A DNA stretch of 64,000 nt from JANPBY01 sp963851405 (GTDB lineage: Bacteria; Actinomycetota; Actinomycetes; DATJPE01), in NCBI GenBank assembly GCA_963851405.1, contig CAWKPB010000007.1, forward strand, positions 186,001 through 250,000, written 5' to 3'. A program made the position numbers and the translations under genes. Below are positions 1-8,235 of this stretch, piece by piece; the stretch's first letter is position 1; every line of letters begins with the position of its first letter. Under the pieces are notes generated by a model. That model was not told where the DNA came from. It ran no database searches and saw nothing but the letters and a program-made list of their open reading frames with translations.

Positions 1-1
1 C

Positions 2-1168
2 TCCGGGCCGAAGGACGCCCTAGCGACCGTCGAGGTCCGCACTCCGCTGGCCCTTCGCTACATCCTCACGTCGCCAAACGATCTGGGCATGGCGAGGGCC
101 TACGTTGCGAAGGCCCTCGAGGTGCATGGCGATTTCTACGCAGGGCTACGAGCGCTGGCCGATGCCAAGGCCGGAAACCTGACGCGCGAGCAGAAGATGA
201 CGATCTTCCGTTCCGCTGGCGGGATGTCTGGCCTACGGCGCCCACCCATCCCGCCCGAGGAGTTTCGGCGCGGTCGCTTCCTCGCCGGACGCCGACACTC
301 CAAGGAGCGTGACGCGGCCGCGATCAGTCATCACTACGACGTCTCCAACGAGTTCTACAGGTATCTGCTGGGGCCTTCCATGGCCTACACCTGCGCTGTC
401 TATCCCGAGATCGATTCGACGTTGGATGAAGCGCAGGCGGAGAAGTTTGATCTGGTGGCACGCAAGCTCAGGCTCAGCTCGGGAATGAGACTGCTTGATG
501 TCGGCTGTGGCTGGGGCGGCATGGTGATTCACGCCGCGAAGGAGTACGGGGTTCAAGGGTTGGGAGTCACCCTGTCCCGAAAGCAGGCGGAGTGGGCGGC
601 GAAGGCTATCGCGGATGCCGGGCTGAGCGACTTGGCCGAGGTTCGCTACCTCGACTACCGCGATGTACCGGAGTCGAAGTTTGACGCGGTCTCCTCGATT
701 GGGCTTACAGAACACATCGGACTGGCCCAGTTGCCGGAGTATTTCTCGTTCCTGCGCTCACGGGTACGCGAAGGCGGCCTGCTCCTCAATCACTGCATCA
801 CCCGGCCGACGACGAAAGAACCTGCCGCCGCCCGCGGCTTCATTGACCGCTACATCTTCCCCGACGGTGAGTTGGAGGCCGTCGGCACGATTTCGTCGGC
901 GATGCAGGACGAAGGCTGGGAAATTCGGCACGAGGAGAACCTCCGCGAGCACTATGCGATGACGTTGCGAGACTGGTCGGCCAACCTCGAGGACCACTGG
1001 ACGGAGTCCGTGGCCGAGGTTGGGCTGGGTCGGGCTCGGGTTTGGAAGCTCTATCTCGCCATGTCTCGGATCGGATTCGACATCCGAAAGATCGAGCTTC
1101 ACCAAGTGCTGGCCGCAAACGTGGCTCCCGACGGCCCGGCCGGAGTCCCGCTGCGCCCCTGGTTCTGA
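2..1168 (+). CDS. cfa: Cyclopropane-fatty-acyl-phospholipid synthase, 5' partial
   Basis: SAM-dependent methyltransferase that adds a methylene bridge to unsaturated acyl chains of membrane phospholipids. The reading frame is open from the first bases of the window (VEVRTPLALRYIL, typical of the CFA N-terminal domain), so the true start lies upstream and the internal ATG at 89 is probably not the start. The SAM-binding motif DVGCGWGG is encoded near 499-522. The TEHIG segment at about 706-720 is also typical of the family. The C-terminus ends PWF and the stop at 1166-1168 is followed directly by a hairpin. Family assignment is firm. Whether it makes cyclopropane or methyl-branched (tuberculostearic-type) acids cannot be told. 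Confidence 0.88.
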   Translation, partial: SGPKDALATVEVRTPLALRYILTSPNDLGMARAYVAKALEVHGDFYAGLRALADAKAGNLTREQKMTIFRSAGGMSGLRRPPIPPEEFRRGRFLAGRRHSKERDAAAISHHYDVSNEFYRYLLGPSMAYTCAVYPEIDSTLDEAQAEKFDLVARKLRLSSGMRLLDVGCGWGGMVIHAAKEYGVQGLGVTLSRKQAEWAAKAIADAGLSDLAEVRYLDYRDVPESKFDAVSSIGLTEHIGLAQLPEYFSFLRSRVREGGLLLNHCITRPTTKEPAAARGFIDRYIFPDGELEAVGTISSAMQDEGWEIRHEENLREHYAMTLRDWSANLEDHWTESVAEVGLGRARVWKLYLAMSRIGFDIRKIELHQVLAANVAPDGPAGVPLRPWF

Positions 1169-1177
1169 CCCCCTGTA

Positions 1178-1235
1178 CCCACGACACGCCGTCGGTGCCC
1201 TCCGAGGAGGAGAGGCAAGGACGGCGTGTCGTGGG
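1178..1235. terminator. Shared hairpin element, copy 1 (bidirectional terminator)
   Basis: Perfect 16-bp inverted repeat: left arm CCCACGACACGCCGTC at 1178-1193, right arm at 1220-1235, 26-nt loop. It lies exactly between the convergent ends of cfa and narK2. The CCACGACACGCCG arm recurs at 32432 and 51408, so this is one member of a dispersed element. Confidence 0.75.
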
Positions 1236-1239
1236 GCAA

Positions 1240-2586
1240 TCAGCTGGGCATCTCCGCGCCCTTGCGGGCGTAGTAGTGCCAGCAGATGACCGTGCCGATG
1301 AGCGCCAGGACCGCCAGGCCGACGAAGAAGGAACTCGGGGAGATCAGCGACAGCAGCACACCAAAGATGAACGGGCCGAAGGCGGCGATGGCCGCGGTCC
1401 ATCCGATGACGCCGCCGGCCTGCCGGCGGGCGAAGATCATCGGCATCTGCTTGAACGTCGAGGCGTTGCCTACTCCGGTGAAGAAGAAGATGACGATCAT
1501 GCCCCAGAAGAACCCGTCGAAGTCATCGACTGATGTGGGCGTCAGGGTGGTCGAGGTGAACAACGCTGCGATCGCGATGCCCAACGTGGCCACCAACGTC
1601 ACTCTCGCGCCGCCAAGTTTGTCGGCGATCGGGCCAGCGAGGATGCGCGCGGCGGAGCCGACCAAGGCTCCCCAGAACACGTACTTCACGGGGTCGAGGC
1701 CTGCCGCCCCAAAGACGTCACTGCCATAGGTGTTCTTGATCAGCAGGCCGAACTGGGCTGCGAGACCGGAGAACGTGCCGAAGGTGATGACATAGAGCAC
1801 GGTCATGAGCCAGGTGTGCTTGTTGGAGAAGATGTCGAACTGGTCGCGGACGCCGCGCGCTTGCACCGGAACGCTGCGCAAGAGCAGCCAAGCCAAGATC
1901 GTGCCGATCACGATGAACGGCACCCAGATGTAGCCGGCGTTCTGGTACCAGACCTCCTTGTCGATCCCCTTGCTCGTATCGATGTAGCGCTGCGAGGCCC
2001 CGATGAAGCCCAAGGTGACGATCCACGGAGTGACGAACTGCACCAGGCTCACACCGAAGTTGCCGATTCCGGCCTGCAGACCGAGCGCGGTCCCTTGCTT
2101 GGCTTTGGGGAAGAAGTAGGACGTGGACGGCATGAAGCCGGAGAACGCGCCACCGCCGATGCCGGCCAGGGCGGCAAGGAAGAGCAGCACGCCGTACGGC
2201 GTATCAGGGTATTGGATGACCACTCCCCAGCCGATGGCTGGGAGGAGGAACAGACCGGTGGTGAGCGTGACCAACTTGCGGGTTCCCATGACCGGGGGAA
2301 GGAAGGTCCAGATGAGGCGCAAGGAGCCGCCCGCGAGGCCGGGAATTGCGACCAGCCAGTAGAGCTGGCCCTTGCTCAGGTCGAAGCCAAGGCCGTTGAG
2401 CTTGGGAGCCAGGGCGGAGACCAAGAACCAGGTCGTGAAGGCCAGGATCAGGTTGAACGTGGTGATCCAGAGCGTCTTCCATGCTCGGCTGTGATCCCAG
2501 TTCTGCGTGTCCTCGGGGTCCCAGCTGGACAGCCAGTCCGGTCCGGTACGGGGTGGGGGAGCGGTTGGTGCCGCGGGCGTACTCAT
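1240..2586 (-). CDS. narK2: Nitrate/nitrite MFS transporter (NarK2-type)
   Basis: Inner-membrane major facilitator of the nitrate/nitrite porter family, 448 aa with about 12 membrane segments. Seen: an N-terminal WDPED..NWD stretch, the first helix LWITTFNLILAF, a nitrate-signature-like segment GGGAFSGFMPSTSYFFPKAKQG, and a second signature GIGNFGVSLVQF. These fit the NarK2 branch, often described as nitrate/nitrite exchange. Start chosen at ATG 2586 (MSTPAAPTAP); the open frame upstream is a shadow of narK1. It lies 1 bp after the narK1 stop, so the two are almost certainly co-transcribed. Substrate direction is inferred from the family. Confidence 0.86.
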   Translation of the reverse strand: MSTPAAPTAPPPRTGPDWLSSWDPEDTQNWDHSRAWKTLWITTFNLILAFTTWFLVSALAPKLNGLGFDLSKGQLYWLVAIPGLAGGSLRLIWTFLPPVMGTRKLVTLTTGLFLLPAIGWGVVIQYPDTPYGVLLFLAALAGIGGGAFSGFMPSTSYFFPKAKQGTALGLQAGIGNFGVSLVQFVTPWIVTLGFIGASQRYIDTSKGIDKEVWYQNAGYIWVPFIVIGTILAWLLLRSVPVQARGVRDQFDIFSNKHTWLMTVLYVITFGTFSGLAAQFGLLIKNTYGSDVFGAAGLDPVKYVFWGALVGSAARILAGPIADKLGGARVTLVATLGIAIAALFTSTTLTPTSVDDFDGFFWGMIVIFFFTGVGNASTFKQMPMIFARRQAGGVIGWTAAIAAFGPFIFGVLLSLISPSSFFVGLAVLALIGTVICWHYYARKGAEMPS

Positions 2587-2587
2587 G

Positions 2588-3974
2588 TCAGGCCGTCCTG
2601 TCGGTCGTGGCTGCGCCAACCGCAGCCAGGTCATGGGGGTTGTCCTGCTCGAACTTGTTCGCGAGCGAGGGGCTGGCGTCGTGGAGCATCTTGTGGATCG
2701 TGAGGTGCATCCAGAGCATCGCGGCGCCCGTGACGAGGAAGAGCACGAGGAAGGTCGACTGCGGCATGCCGGTCCACCGGGTCGCGTACGCGAACATAGG
2801 CGGTAGGAAGAACCCCCCGAGGGCGCCGATTGAACCGACAAGCCCGCCAACCGCGCCGACGTCGTGGGGGAAGTACTCCGGAATGTGCTTGTACACGGCC
2901 GCCTTCCCGATGCCCATCGCGCAACCGATGATGAAGACGAGGAAGATGAATGGGTACAGGCCGACGCTCCAGGGCAGCACCTCGTCGGTGGTCCCGTCGG
3001 GTCTCGTCAACACGATGTAGCCGTACGGCATCATCAGGATGCCGGTAGACACGAGCATGGTTCCGAAGGTCAGGTACATCACCCGCCGGGCGCCGACCTT
3101 GTCGCTCATCCAGCCGCCGAAGGGTCGAAGCAGCGAGGCGGGGAAGATGAAGGTGGCCGTCAGCAGCGCGGCGTGCCAGAGCACCTGGTCGTAGACATCG
3201 ACGTAGTACTTCGGCAGCCAAGCAGCGAGGGCGACATACGCCCCGAAGGTCACCACGTAGTAGAGGCTGAATCTCCAGACTCGGGATTGCTTCAGTGGCT
3301 GCAGCATCTCGGTCACGCTGCGTCCTTGGCCCGGCTTCTTGTCGTGCTTGGGTGTCCCGAACCAGGTGATAGCAGCCATCACCAGCAGCATCACTGCGTA
3401 GAGCAGGGGGACGAACCGCCATCCGCCAGGGATGGCTCCCCCCAGGTAACCAGCGGCCGGGACGAGAACGATCAGTGCCGGGCCGATGAACTTCGTTAGG
3501 GATGCCCCGACATTGCCGGCTCCGAAGATGCCCAGTGCCAGTCCTTGGCGGCTTTGCGGCCACCAGGCCGACACCCAAGCGATGCCCACGCTGAAGGAGT
3601 TGCCCGCGAAGCCAACCAGGAACGCGTACAGCATGAGCGAGCGGTAGCTGGTAGCCGTAGAGACGAGGTACGCGGGGATGGCGGTGGCCGCGAGCATGAA
3701 GGTGAAGACGACGCGTCCGCCGAGACGGTCGGTCATGATGCCGGCCGGGAGTCGCCAGATGGCGCCATTGAGGACGGCGACCGCGGTGATCCAGGAGAAG
3801 CTGAACATCGGAGAGCCCGAACTCGTCGCGGATAGGAATGCCCAGCACTCCGAACATCAGCCAGACGGCGAACATAACCGTAAAGCCAATGGTCGAGATG
3901 ACGAGGACGCGCCACCCCCCGACCCCGACGACTGAAGGGTTGGTGGGTGTTTCGGCGACGGCTTCGGTCGACAT
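2588..3974 (-). pseudogene. narK1: Nitrate/nitrite MFS transporter (NarK1-type), frameshifted
   Basis: First gene of a tandem narK1-narK2 pair. The N-terminus (MSTEAVAETP, then a first helix ending FGLSDVQ) is read in one frame from ATG 3974; the rest (FSWITAVAVLNG onward, to TGA at 2588) is in another. One surplus base around 3797-3802 explains the break. Downstream sequence is well conserved, including the nitrate signature GAGNVGASLTKF and the segment AWWPQSRQG. Fused without the extra base, the protein would be about 460 aa with 12 helices, normal for NarK1 (usually proton-coupled nitrate import). Strong residue conservation suggests either a sequencing indel or a very recent mutation. 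RBS AAGGAG precedes the start. Confidence 0.8.
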
Positions 3975-4085
3975 CTTGGGCAGCTCCTTCGTGGTCTCGC
4001 GGCCGAGCGTACACCAATTAAACCCTCTCAGATAAATAACACCGGGAAAAAAAGACAGAGGTGCTTTATGTGATAGAACGTCCTT
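3975..4085. promoter_or_regulatory. Divergent promoter region, narK1 / HTH regulator
   Basis: An AT-rich 110-bp gap, unusual in this GC-rich window, separates the outward-facing narK1 and the regulator. It carries ATTAAA, GATAAATAA and an A7 run. No clear FNR, NarL or CRP palindrome was found. It is expected to hold both promoters and the regulator's operator, by position only. Confidence 0.45.
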
Positions 4086-4916
4086 GTGAACAAGGCTCCC
4101 GAGCCGACGGTCGGCCGTGCGCTGGCCAAAATCAGCGCGCTCCGCCGGGGGCCGGCCCACACGGGCACCAGCCCCGGCGGGGACTCCAGAGCGGCGATTC
4201 TCGAGTTTCCTCGAGGGCTGCGATGAAGCCGTTCGGATCGAGGACATCAGTAGCGGCGTGGGCCTGCACGGCAACACCGTCCGTGGCCACCTCGACGCGT
4301 TGTTGGCGGCCGGCCGGATCACCAGGATTCGTGATCGGCGGACGAACAGGGGACGTCCGCACTGGCTCTACGCGGCGACGTCGACAGCGTCGATGCGTGG
4401 CTTTCACGTGCGCTGGAGGCCGAACTGGACATTGCGACAGCACCCGAGGTCGCCCAGCGGGCTGCCGCAGGCTGGGCGCAGGCCTTTCCGACGGCGGAAC
4501 CCGCCCAGAGCATGGACGAGGCAGTGGATCAGGCAGCCGAAGCGCTGACCGCCTTCGGATTTGATGCTGTGCGGAACCCGGTCGGCGACCAACTGACCTT
4601 GCGGTCGTGTCCCTACGCCTCGATGGTGGAGGAGCAGCCGGTCATCTGCGACATCCATGCCGCCCTATTGAGCGAAGTGCTGTCTCGATCTGGGCAGCCG
4701 ATCACGGTCGAGCGGCTCGACGTCTGGCCGAGACCGGGGCTGTGCGTGGCGCACCTCGACCGACCCGACTCCGCGCCGGCCTGGTCGGTCAGCCCGGAGA
4801 GCGACGCGACGATCGGCGGGACGACACCGAAGGGCCGCATGCCTTCGACGGCCAAAACGCGAAAGCCCAGGGGCGAGCGAAAGCAGCGCGGCAAACTCGG
4901 CCGGTCCAAGCCGTAG
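4086..4916 (+). pseudogene. HTH regulator with Fe-S-type cysteines (SufR/COG2345-like), two compensating frameshifts
   Basis: Divergent neighbour of narK1 and its likely regulator. From GTG 4086 the frame reads VNKAPEPTVGRALAKISALR. A surplus T in the TTT at 4206-4208 moves the frame; a missing base near 4376-4378 restores it, and the frame then runs to TAG 4914-4916. The corrected protein has a winged HTH (IEDISSGVGLHGNTVRGHLDAL), a wing (RDRRTNRGRPHWLY), then CPYASMVEEQPVICDIH and GLCVAHL. Such spaced Cys/His residues resemble the Fe-S ligands of the SufR/COG2345 family, which would suit redox or NO sensing at a nitrate-transport promoter (inference). The last 25 residues are Lys/Arg-rich. 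The family is moderately certain, the role inferred. Confidence 0.62.
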
Positions 4917-4934
4917 TTGAACTCGAGGATGCGG

Positions 4935-5654
4935 TCAGCCGGCTCTGGCCGTGTGTGTGACCCCAGTCGCACCGGCGATGTACAAATCGGTCGTCATCCC
5001 GAGGAACAGGCCCACCTCCACCACGCCGGCGCGGTGGAGCAGCGCACTAAGCAGGCTCTGCTTGTCTTCAATGGGCCCCGTGTCCGCGTCGAGGATCCAG
5101 TTCCCCTCGTCGGTGACCACCGGAGCGCCGTTTGCGTAGCGCCATGCAACGGCGTATCCGCAGGACTCCAGGAATCGGGTCTCCGGGACGCGGGCCATGG
5201 GAATCACCTCGACGGGCAACCGGAAGTTCGTCCCGAGCGCCGGGCTGAGTTTCGCCTCGTCCACAACGATGGCCAACCGCTGACTGGCCTGGGCAACCAA
5301 CTTCTCTCGCAGGTGCGCCCCGCCACCGCCCTTGATCAAGTCGAACTCGGGGTCGACCTCGTCGGCCCCGTCGATGGTGACATCGAGAACTGGTTGGTCG
5401 TCAAAGGTTGTGAGGGGGATCCCGCACGCCCTGGCCTCCGCGGCGCTGGCTTCGCTCGTGGGGATGGCACGGATCTCGCGGAGCTCACCCGCGGCTAGTC
5501 GCGCGCCAATGCGTCGAATGGCCCACACGGCCGTGGAACCGGTGCCCAGCCCGATCGCCATACCTGAGTCGACGCAGTCGTCGACGGCTGCTTCGCCGGC
5601 GGCTCGCTTGGCTGCGGTGACCGAAGCGGCCTCGCCTGGTTGTGATTGGTTCAT
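4935..5654 (-). CDS. rpiA: Ribose-5-phosphate isomerase A
   Basis: Interconverts ribose 5-phosphate and ribulose 5-phosphate in the pentose phosphate pathway, in the cytosol. 239 aa, near the usual RpiA length. Seen: GLGTGSTAVWAIR (phosphate-binding loop), the PTSEASAAEAR stretch, DVTIDGADEVD (active-site Asp pair) and LIKGGGGAHLREKLVA (catalytic region with Lys). Start chosen at ATG 5654 (MNQSQPG); an in-frame upstream codon at 5714 adds only Arg-rich sequence. Convergent with the regulator upstream. It fits with xylA/xylB in this window, whose product enters the same pathway. Confidence 0.94.
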   Translation of the reverse strand: MNQSQPGEAASVTAAKRAAGEAAVDDCVDSGMAIGLGTGSTAVWAIRRIGARLAAGELREIRAIPTSEASAAEARACGIPLTTFDDQPVLDVTIDGADEVDPEFDLIKGGGGAHLREKLVAQASQRLAIVVDEAKLSPALGTNFRLPVEVIPMARVPETRFLESCGYAVAWRYANGAPVVTDEGNWILDADTGPIEDKQSLLSALLHRAGVVEVGLFLGMTTDLYIAGATGVTHTARAG

Positions 5655-5750
5655 CGACCCGAGCGTACGGCGCGGGCGGCTTTGCCGGGCTCCGCGCCGC
5701 ACGGGTACCCTCAACCGGCGGTGACCCCAGGGCGACTTGGCGATCCGTGG

Positions 5751-5843
5751 GGAGGCGTCGCCTAGTCCGGTCTATGGCGCCGCACTGCTAATGCGGTTTG
5801 GGTCTCAAGCCCATCGAGGGTTCAAATCCCTCCGCCTCCGCCA
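5751..5843 (+). tRNA. tRNA-Ser(GCT)
   Basis: Class II tRNA with long variable arm. Acceptor GGAGGCG (5751-5757) pairs with CGCCTCC (5833-5839), discriminator G, CCA encoded at 5841-5843. Anticodon GCT at 5787-5789 in the loop CTGCTAA. The T-arm GGTTCAAATCC is present. Confidence 0.96.
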
Positions 5844-5883
5844 GTTGAATCGCCGCTCGCGTGCGGGCGTACCCGAACAAGTG

Positions 5884-5919
5884 GGGTCCTTCTGCCCGGC
5901 CACTCGGGACTATGGGCCG
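5884..5919. promoter_or_regulatory. Two degenerate DosR/DevR-like boxes upstream of doxX-like gene
   Basis: GGGTCCTTCTGCCC (5884-5897) and GGGACTATGGGCCG (5906-5919) resemble the mycobacterial DevR core GGGACTWWAGTCCC at roughly 9 and 11 of 14 positions. Their centres are 22 bp apart, about two helical turns. This is a weak pattern match with no supporting regulator in the window. Confidence 0.25.
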
Positions 5920-5951
5920 CGGCGCCAGGCCCCGGATCCGGTCACGATGAT

Positions 5952-5976
5952 GGCGGGTACGACTGTCGTACCCGCC
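5952..5976. promoter_or_regulatory. Perfect 12-bp palindrome upstream of doxX-like gene
   Basis: GGCGGGTACGAC, one T, then its exact complement. The repeat ends 53 bp before the ATG at 6030. It has no T-tract. It could be an operator for a dimeric repressor, or a terminator for the upstream tRNA-Ser. Confidence 0.45.
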
Positions 5977-6029
5977 GCCTGCATCGCCAAGGCGTCGCAG
6001 CGGCAGGGCACGCAATTACGAGGTGAGCC

Positions 6030-6659
6030 ATGTCCAACACCGTCGACACCGCTCCCGCCGATCGGGCCGCAACTTCGGCCGATGGCTGGTACCGCGGCTT
6101 CGCTGCTTCGACCAAGGCCCGCTACTGGGCCGCGAGCGCACGCATCCTGCTCGGCTTCGTCTTCTTCTGGGCCTTCCTGGACAAGACGTTCGGGCTCGGG
6201 TGGGCGACCGACTCCGCACAGGCCTGGCAGTTCGGAACCGGCGACGGAAGCCCTACGTACGGCTTCCTGAAGTTCGCATCGAACCCTGACAGCCCACTGA
6301 ACGGGATGTTCACCAGTTTCGCGGACGCTGCTGAGGGCAACCCGAACGCCTGGGTGAACTGGCTGTTCATGTTCGGCCTGTTCGCCGTCGGTCTGTGCCT
6401 CATCCTCGGTGTCTTCATGCGGCTGGCCAGCATCGGTGGTGCCGTCATGCTGGCGCTGATGTACCTCGCGGAGTGGCCGATCGCTCAGGTCACCCAAGAG
6501 GGCGGCGGCAACGTCTACAACAACCCAGTCGTGGACGACCACATCGTCTATGGCGTGGTACTCATCCTGCTGATGCTGCTCCAGGCCGGCTCGACCTGGG
6601 GGCTCGGCCGTTGGTGGCAGTCGCTGGGCTTCGTCCAGCGCATGCCTTGGCTGGACTGA
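6030..6659 (+). CDS. DoxX-like / thiosulfate:quinone oxidoreductase-type membrane protein
   Basis: 209-aa integral membrane protein with about four helices: RILLGFVFFWAFLDKTFGLG, a segment NWLFMFGLFAVGLCLILGVF, IGGAVMLALMYLAEWP and IVYGVVLILLMLLQAG. The pattern (a WAFLDK-like motif after helix 1, a central loop with GN.Y.NP.VDDH, a conserved helix 4) matches the DoxX/DoxD group of actinobacteria. Members are implicated in quinone-linked oxidation or redox-stress complexes; the substrate is unknown. The start ATG 6030 has GAGGTGAG upstream. Single-gene unit between two tRNA genes. The upstream region carries palindromes that could mediate redox control. Confidence 0.72.
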   Translation: MSNTVDTAPADRAATSADGWYRGFAASTKARYWAASARILLGFVFFWAFLDKTFGLGWATDSAQAWQFGTGDGSPTYGFLKFASNPDSPLNGMFTSFADAAEGNPNAWVNWLFMFGLFAVGLCLILGVFMRLASIGGAVMLALMYLAEWPIAQVTQEGGGNVYNNPVVDDHIVYGVVLILLMLLQAGSTWGLGRWWQSLGFVQRMPWLD

Positions 6660-6706
6660 CCCTCGACTGACTCCGGTCGCGCCCGTCCGCGGCGTCCGGT
6701 GGGTTC

Positions 6707-6726
6707 GCCTTCCCGCGAGGGGAGGC
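6707..6726 (+). terminator. Possible terminator hairpin after doxX-like gene
   Basis: GCCTTCCC, loop GCGA, GGGGAGGC: an 8-bp stem with one non-Watson-Crick position, 48 bp after the stop and before the next tRNA. No T-run follows, as is common in GC-rich actinobacteria. Confidence 0.4.
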
Positions 6727-6774
6727 ACCCCGGGCGCCGCGGCTACACTGTTTGCTCGGTCGTTCGCGACCGAT

Positions 6775-6850
6775 GCGCCCGTAGCTCAACGGATAGAGCA
6801 TCTGACTACGGATCAGAAGGTTAGGGGTTCGAATCCCTTCGGGCGCGCCA
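6775..6850 (+). tRNA. tRNA-Arg(ACG)
   Basis: Acceptor GCGCCCG (6775-6781) pairs with CGGGCGC (6840-6846), discriminator G6847, CCA encoded at 6848-6850. Anticodon ACG at 6808-6810 in loop CTACGGA between stems TCTGA and TCAGA. T-loop GGTTCGAATCC. The first anticodon base would be edited to inosine by TadA, whose gene is at 41896. Confidence 0.96.
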
Positions 6851-6876
6851 GTGTGAAGTCGCGACGAGCGCGTGGA

Positions 6877-7392
6877 CTATCCATCCAGGATCGACGCATC
6901 GGTCAGGAATGGTTCGATGGCCTTGAGCCCTAGGGACGACGAACGGGGCGGGGGTCGTTTCCTTGATGGCTCGGACGACATCCGCTTCGTGAACGTCGCC
7001 ACCTTCACCGACCAGTTTGGTCAAACCCTTGGTCAGGCTCGTCTTGGTCACCCTCCTGAAGGGCATCGGCGCGGCCTTCAAGGCTCTCCTCGAAGACAGT
7101 CTTCGAGTTCTCCATCCAGTTGAAGTCCGTCATGGGCCTGTCCTCCCGCCTGCCCGGCCGACCGCCGTCACGGCTCGTCGTCGGCTTCGGATCGATCCGC
7201 GAGTCCAGCCTCGTGCCGATGGCGATGGTCTTCGCGATCGCGAAGTTCGGGCATGCCGTGATGCACTTGCCGCAGTCGTCGCAGTCGTCGGTGATTCGGT
7301 AGTAGTCCTCGAACTCCACCACGGCGTGCTTCGGGCAGAGGTCCCAGCAGGTTCCGCAGATGATGCAGTTCTTCGTGATGTAACGCGGTCAT
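6877..7392 (-). pseudogene. Ferredoxin fused to PCP_red-like domain, with about three frameshifts
   Basis: Start ATG 7392 overlaps the stop of the DUF169 gene (ATGA). The frame-corrected product begins MTRYITKNCIICGTCWDLCP, followed by DDCDDCGKCITACP: eight cysteines, two 4Fe-4S clusters of bacterial ferredoxin type. No stop separates this from MTDFNWMENSKTVFEES, then PFRRVTKTSLTKGLTKL and VHEADVVRAI, which resembles the small PCP_red domain seen in protochlorophyllide-reductase-related and redox proteins. Corrected tail: LGLKAIEPFLTDASILDG, stop TAG at 6877-6879. Surplus bases are inferred near 7385, 7072 and 6930. Likely electron carrier for the DUF169 protein; the reaction is unknown. Confidence 0.5.
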
Positions 7393-8083
7393 CCGTACCC
7401 CTCCCCGGTCGAGATGTTCTTCAGGTTGTCGACGATGAGCGGCAGCAGGTCCCAGTGGATGACGCAGAACATCTCCGAATCGTCCAGCTGCATGAACGTC
7501 CGAGACGGCGGATCGCCGAAGTCGAAGGTGATGGTCTTGTCCTTGAAGACCTGAGGGAAGGACATGCCGCACCAGTTGGTGCCGCCGAGCGCATGCACCA
7601 GTTCGCCGGTCTTCCAGGTGTAGGCCTTGCACAAGCGCATCACCCGCTGCGGGTCGGTGATGATCATGACGAGCTCTGGGTCGCTCATTTCTTCGAGTTT
7701 CCCCATGATCAGGTACTTGTGCTTCTCCTCGTAGTGCGGAATCTGCTGGTTGACCCGACGCATCGTCTTCTTGGTCGAGTAGGCGCGGTTTTCGCCGACG
7801 AGCAGCCTCCATGGCCTGGTCGAAGTCGGGCTTGGTCAAGCGCCTGCTCCCGATACCGCAGTAGACCGCACCGCCGCATACGACGTTGTTCCTCGTGATG
7901 CAGGTTAAGCCCTCCCTGTCGAGCGAGGCAGTCGCTTCGTAGCAGAGGAAGGTCATGCCTTCGTAGGACGTGACGCCGTCCGGAATGGTGTCTGAACGCT
8001 TAAGGCCAAGCACCTTCCGCTTGTACCCTTCGCGTTTCCTGCAAGAACGTGGCGTACTCAGCGCAGGTGCCTTTGGGTTCCAT
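7389..8083 (-). pseudogene. DUF169 family protein, two frameshifts
   Basis: Frame-corrected product of about 230 aa from ATG 8083 (MEPKGTCAEYATFLQE). Conserved DUF169 features: VLGLKRSDTIPDG, the core CITRNNVVCGGAVYCGIG with two Cys, later GELVHALGGTNWCGMSFP, and the C-terminal MFCVIHWDLLPLIVDNL. A surplus A in the AAA at 8035-8037 and a surplus base near 7799-7803 break the frame; the last 124 codons (to TGA 7389) are continuous. DUF169 proteins have no established reaction. Conserved cysteines and translational coupling to a two-cluster ferredoxin suggest a redox role (inference). Amino-acid conservation on each side of each break is high. Confidence 0.55.
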
Positions 8084-8235
8084 GAAACGCGCCTCCGGTA
8101 CGTCGGTCTAGGTGTGCGAAACCGAGCCTGGCAGACGAGGTGCGTATCGGTTAGGGCCTTTCGGCAGGAACCTTCCCCTGGCGCATGCCCAATGAGTGAC
8201 CACGGCCGGCGTGCGGGGTCACGCGCGAGACTGAG
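8084..8235. other. Intergenic, upstream of DUF169 operon
   Basis: About 150 bp between the DUF169 start and the MarR-family stop. It must carry the DUF169 promoter. TTAGGGCCTTTCGGCAGGAA (about 8152-8171) is a loose palindrome of DosR-box type. No gene was recognised. Confidence 0.3.
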
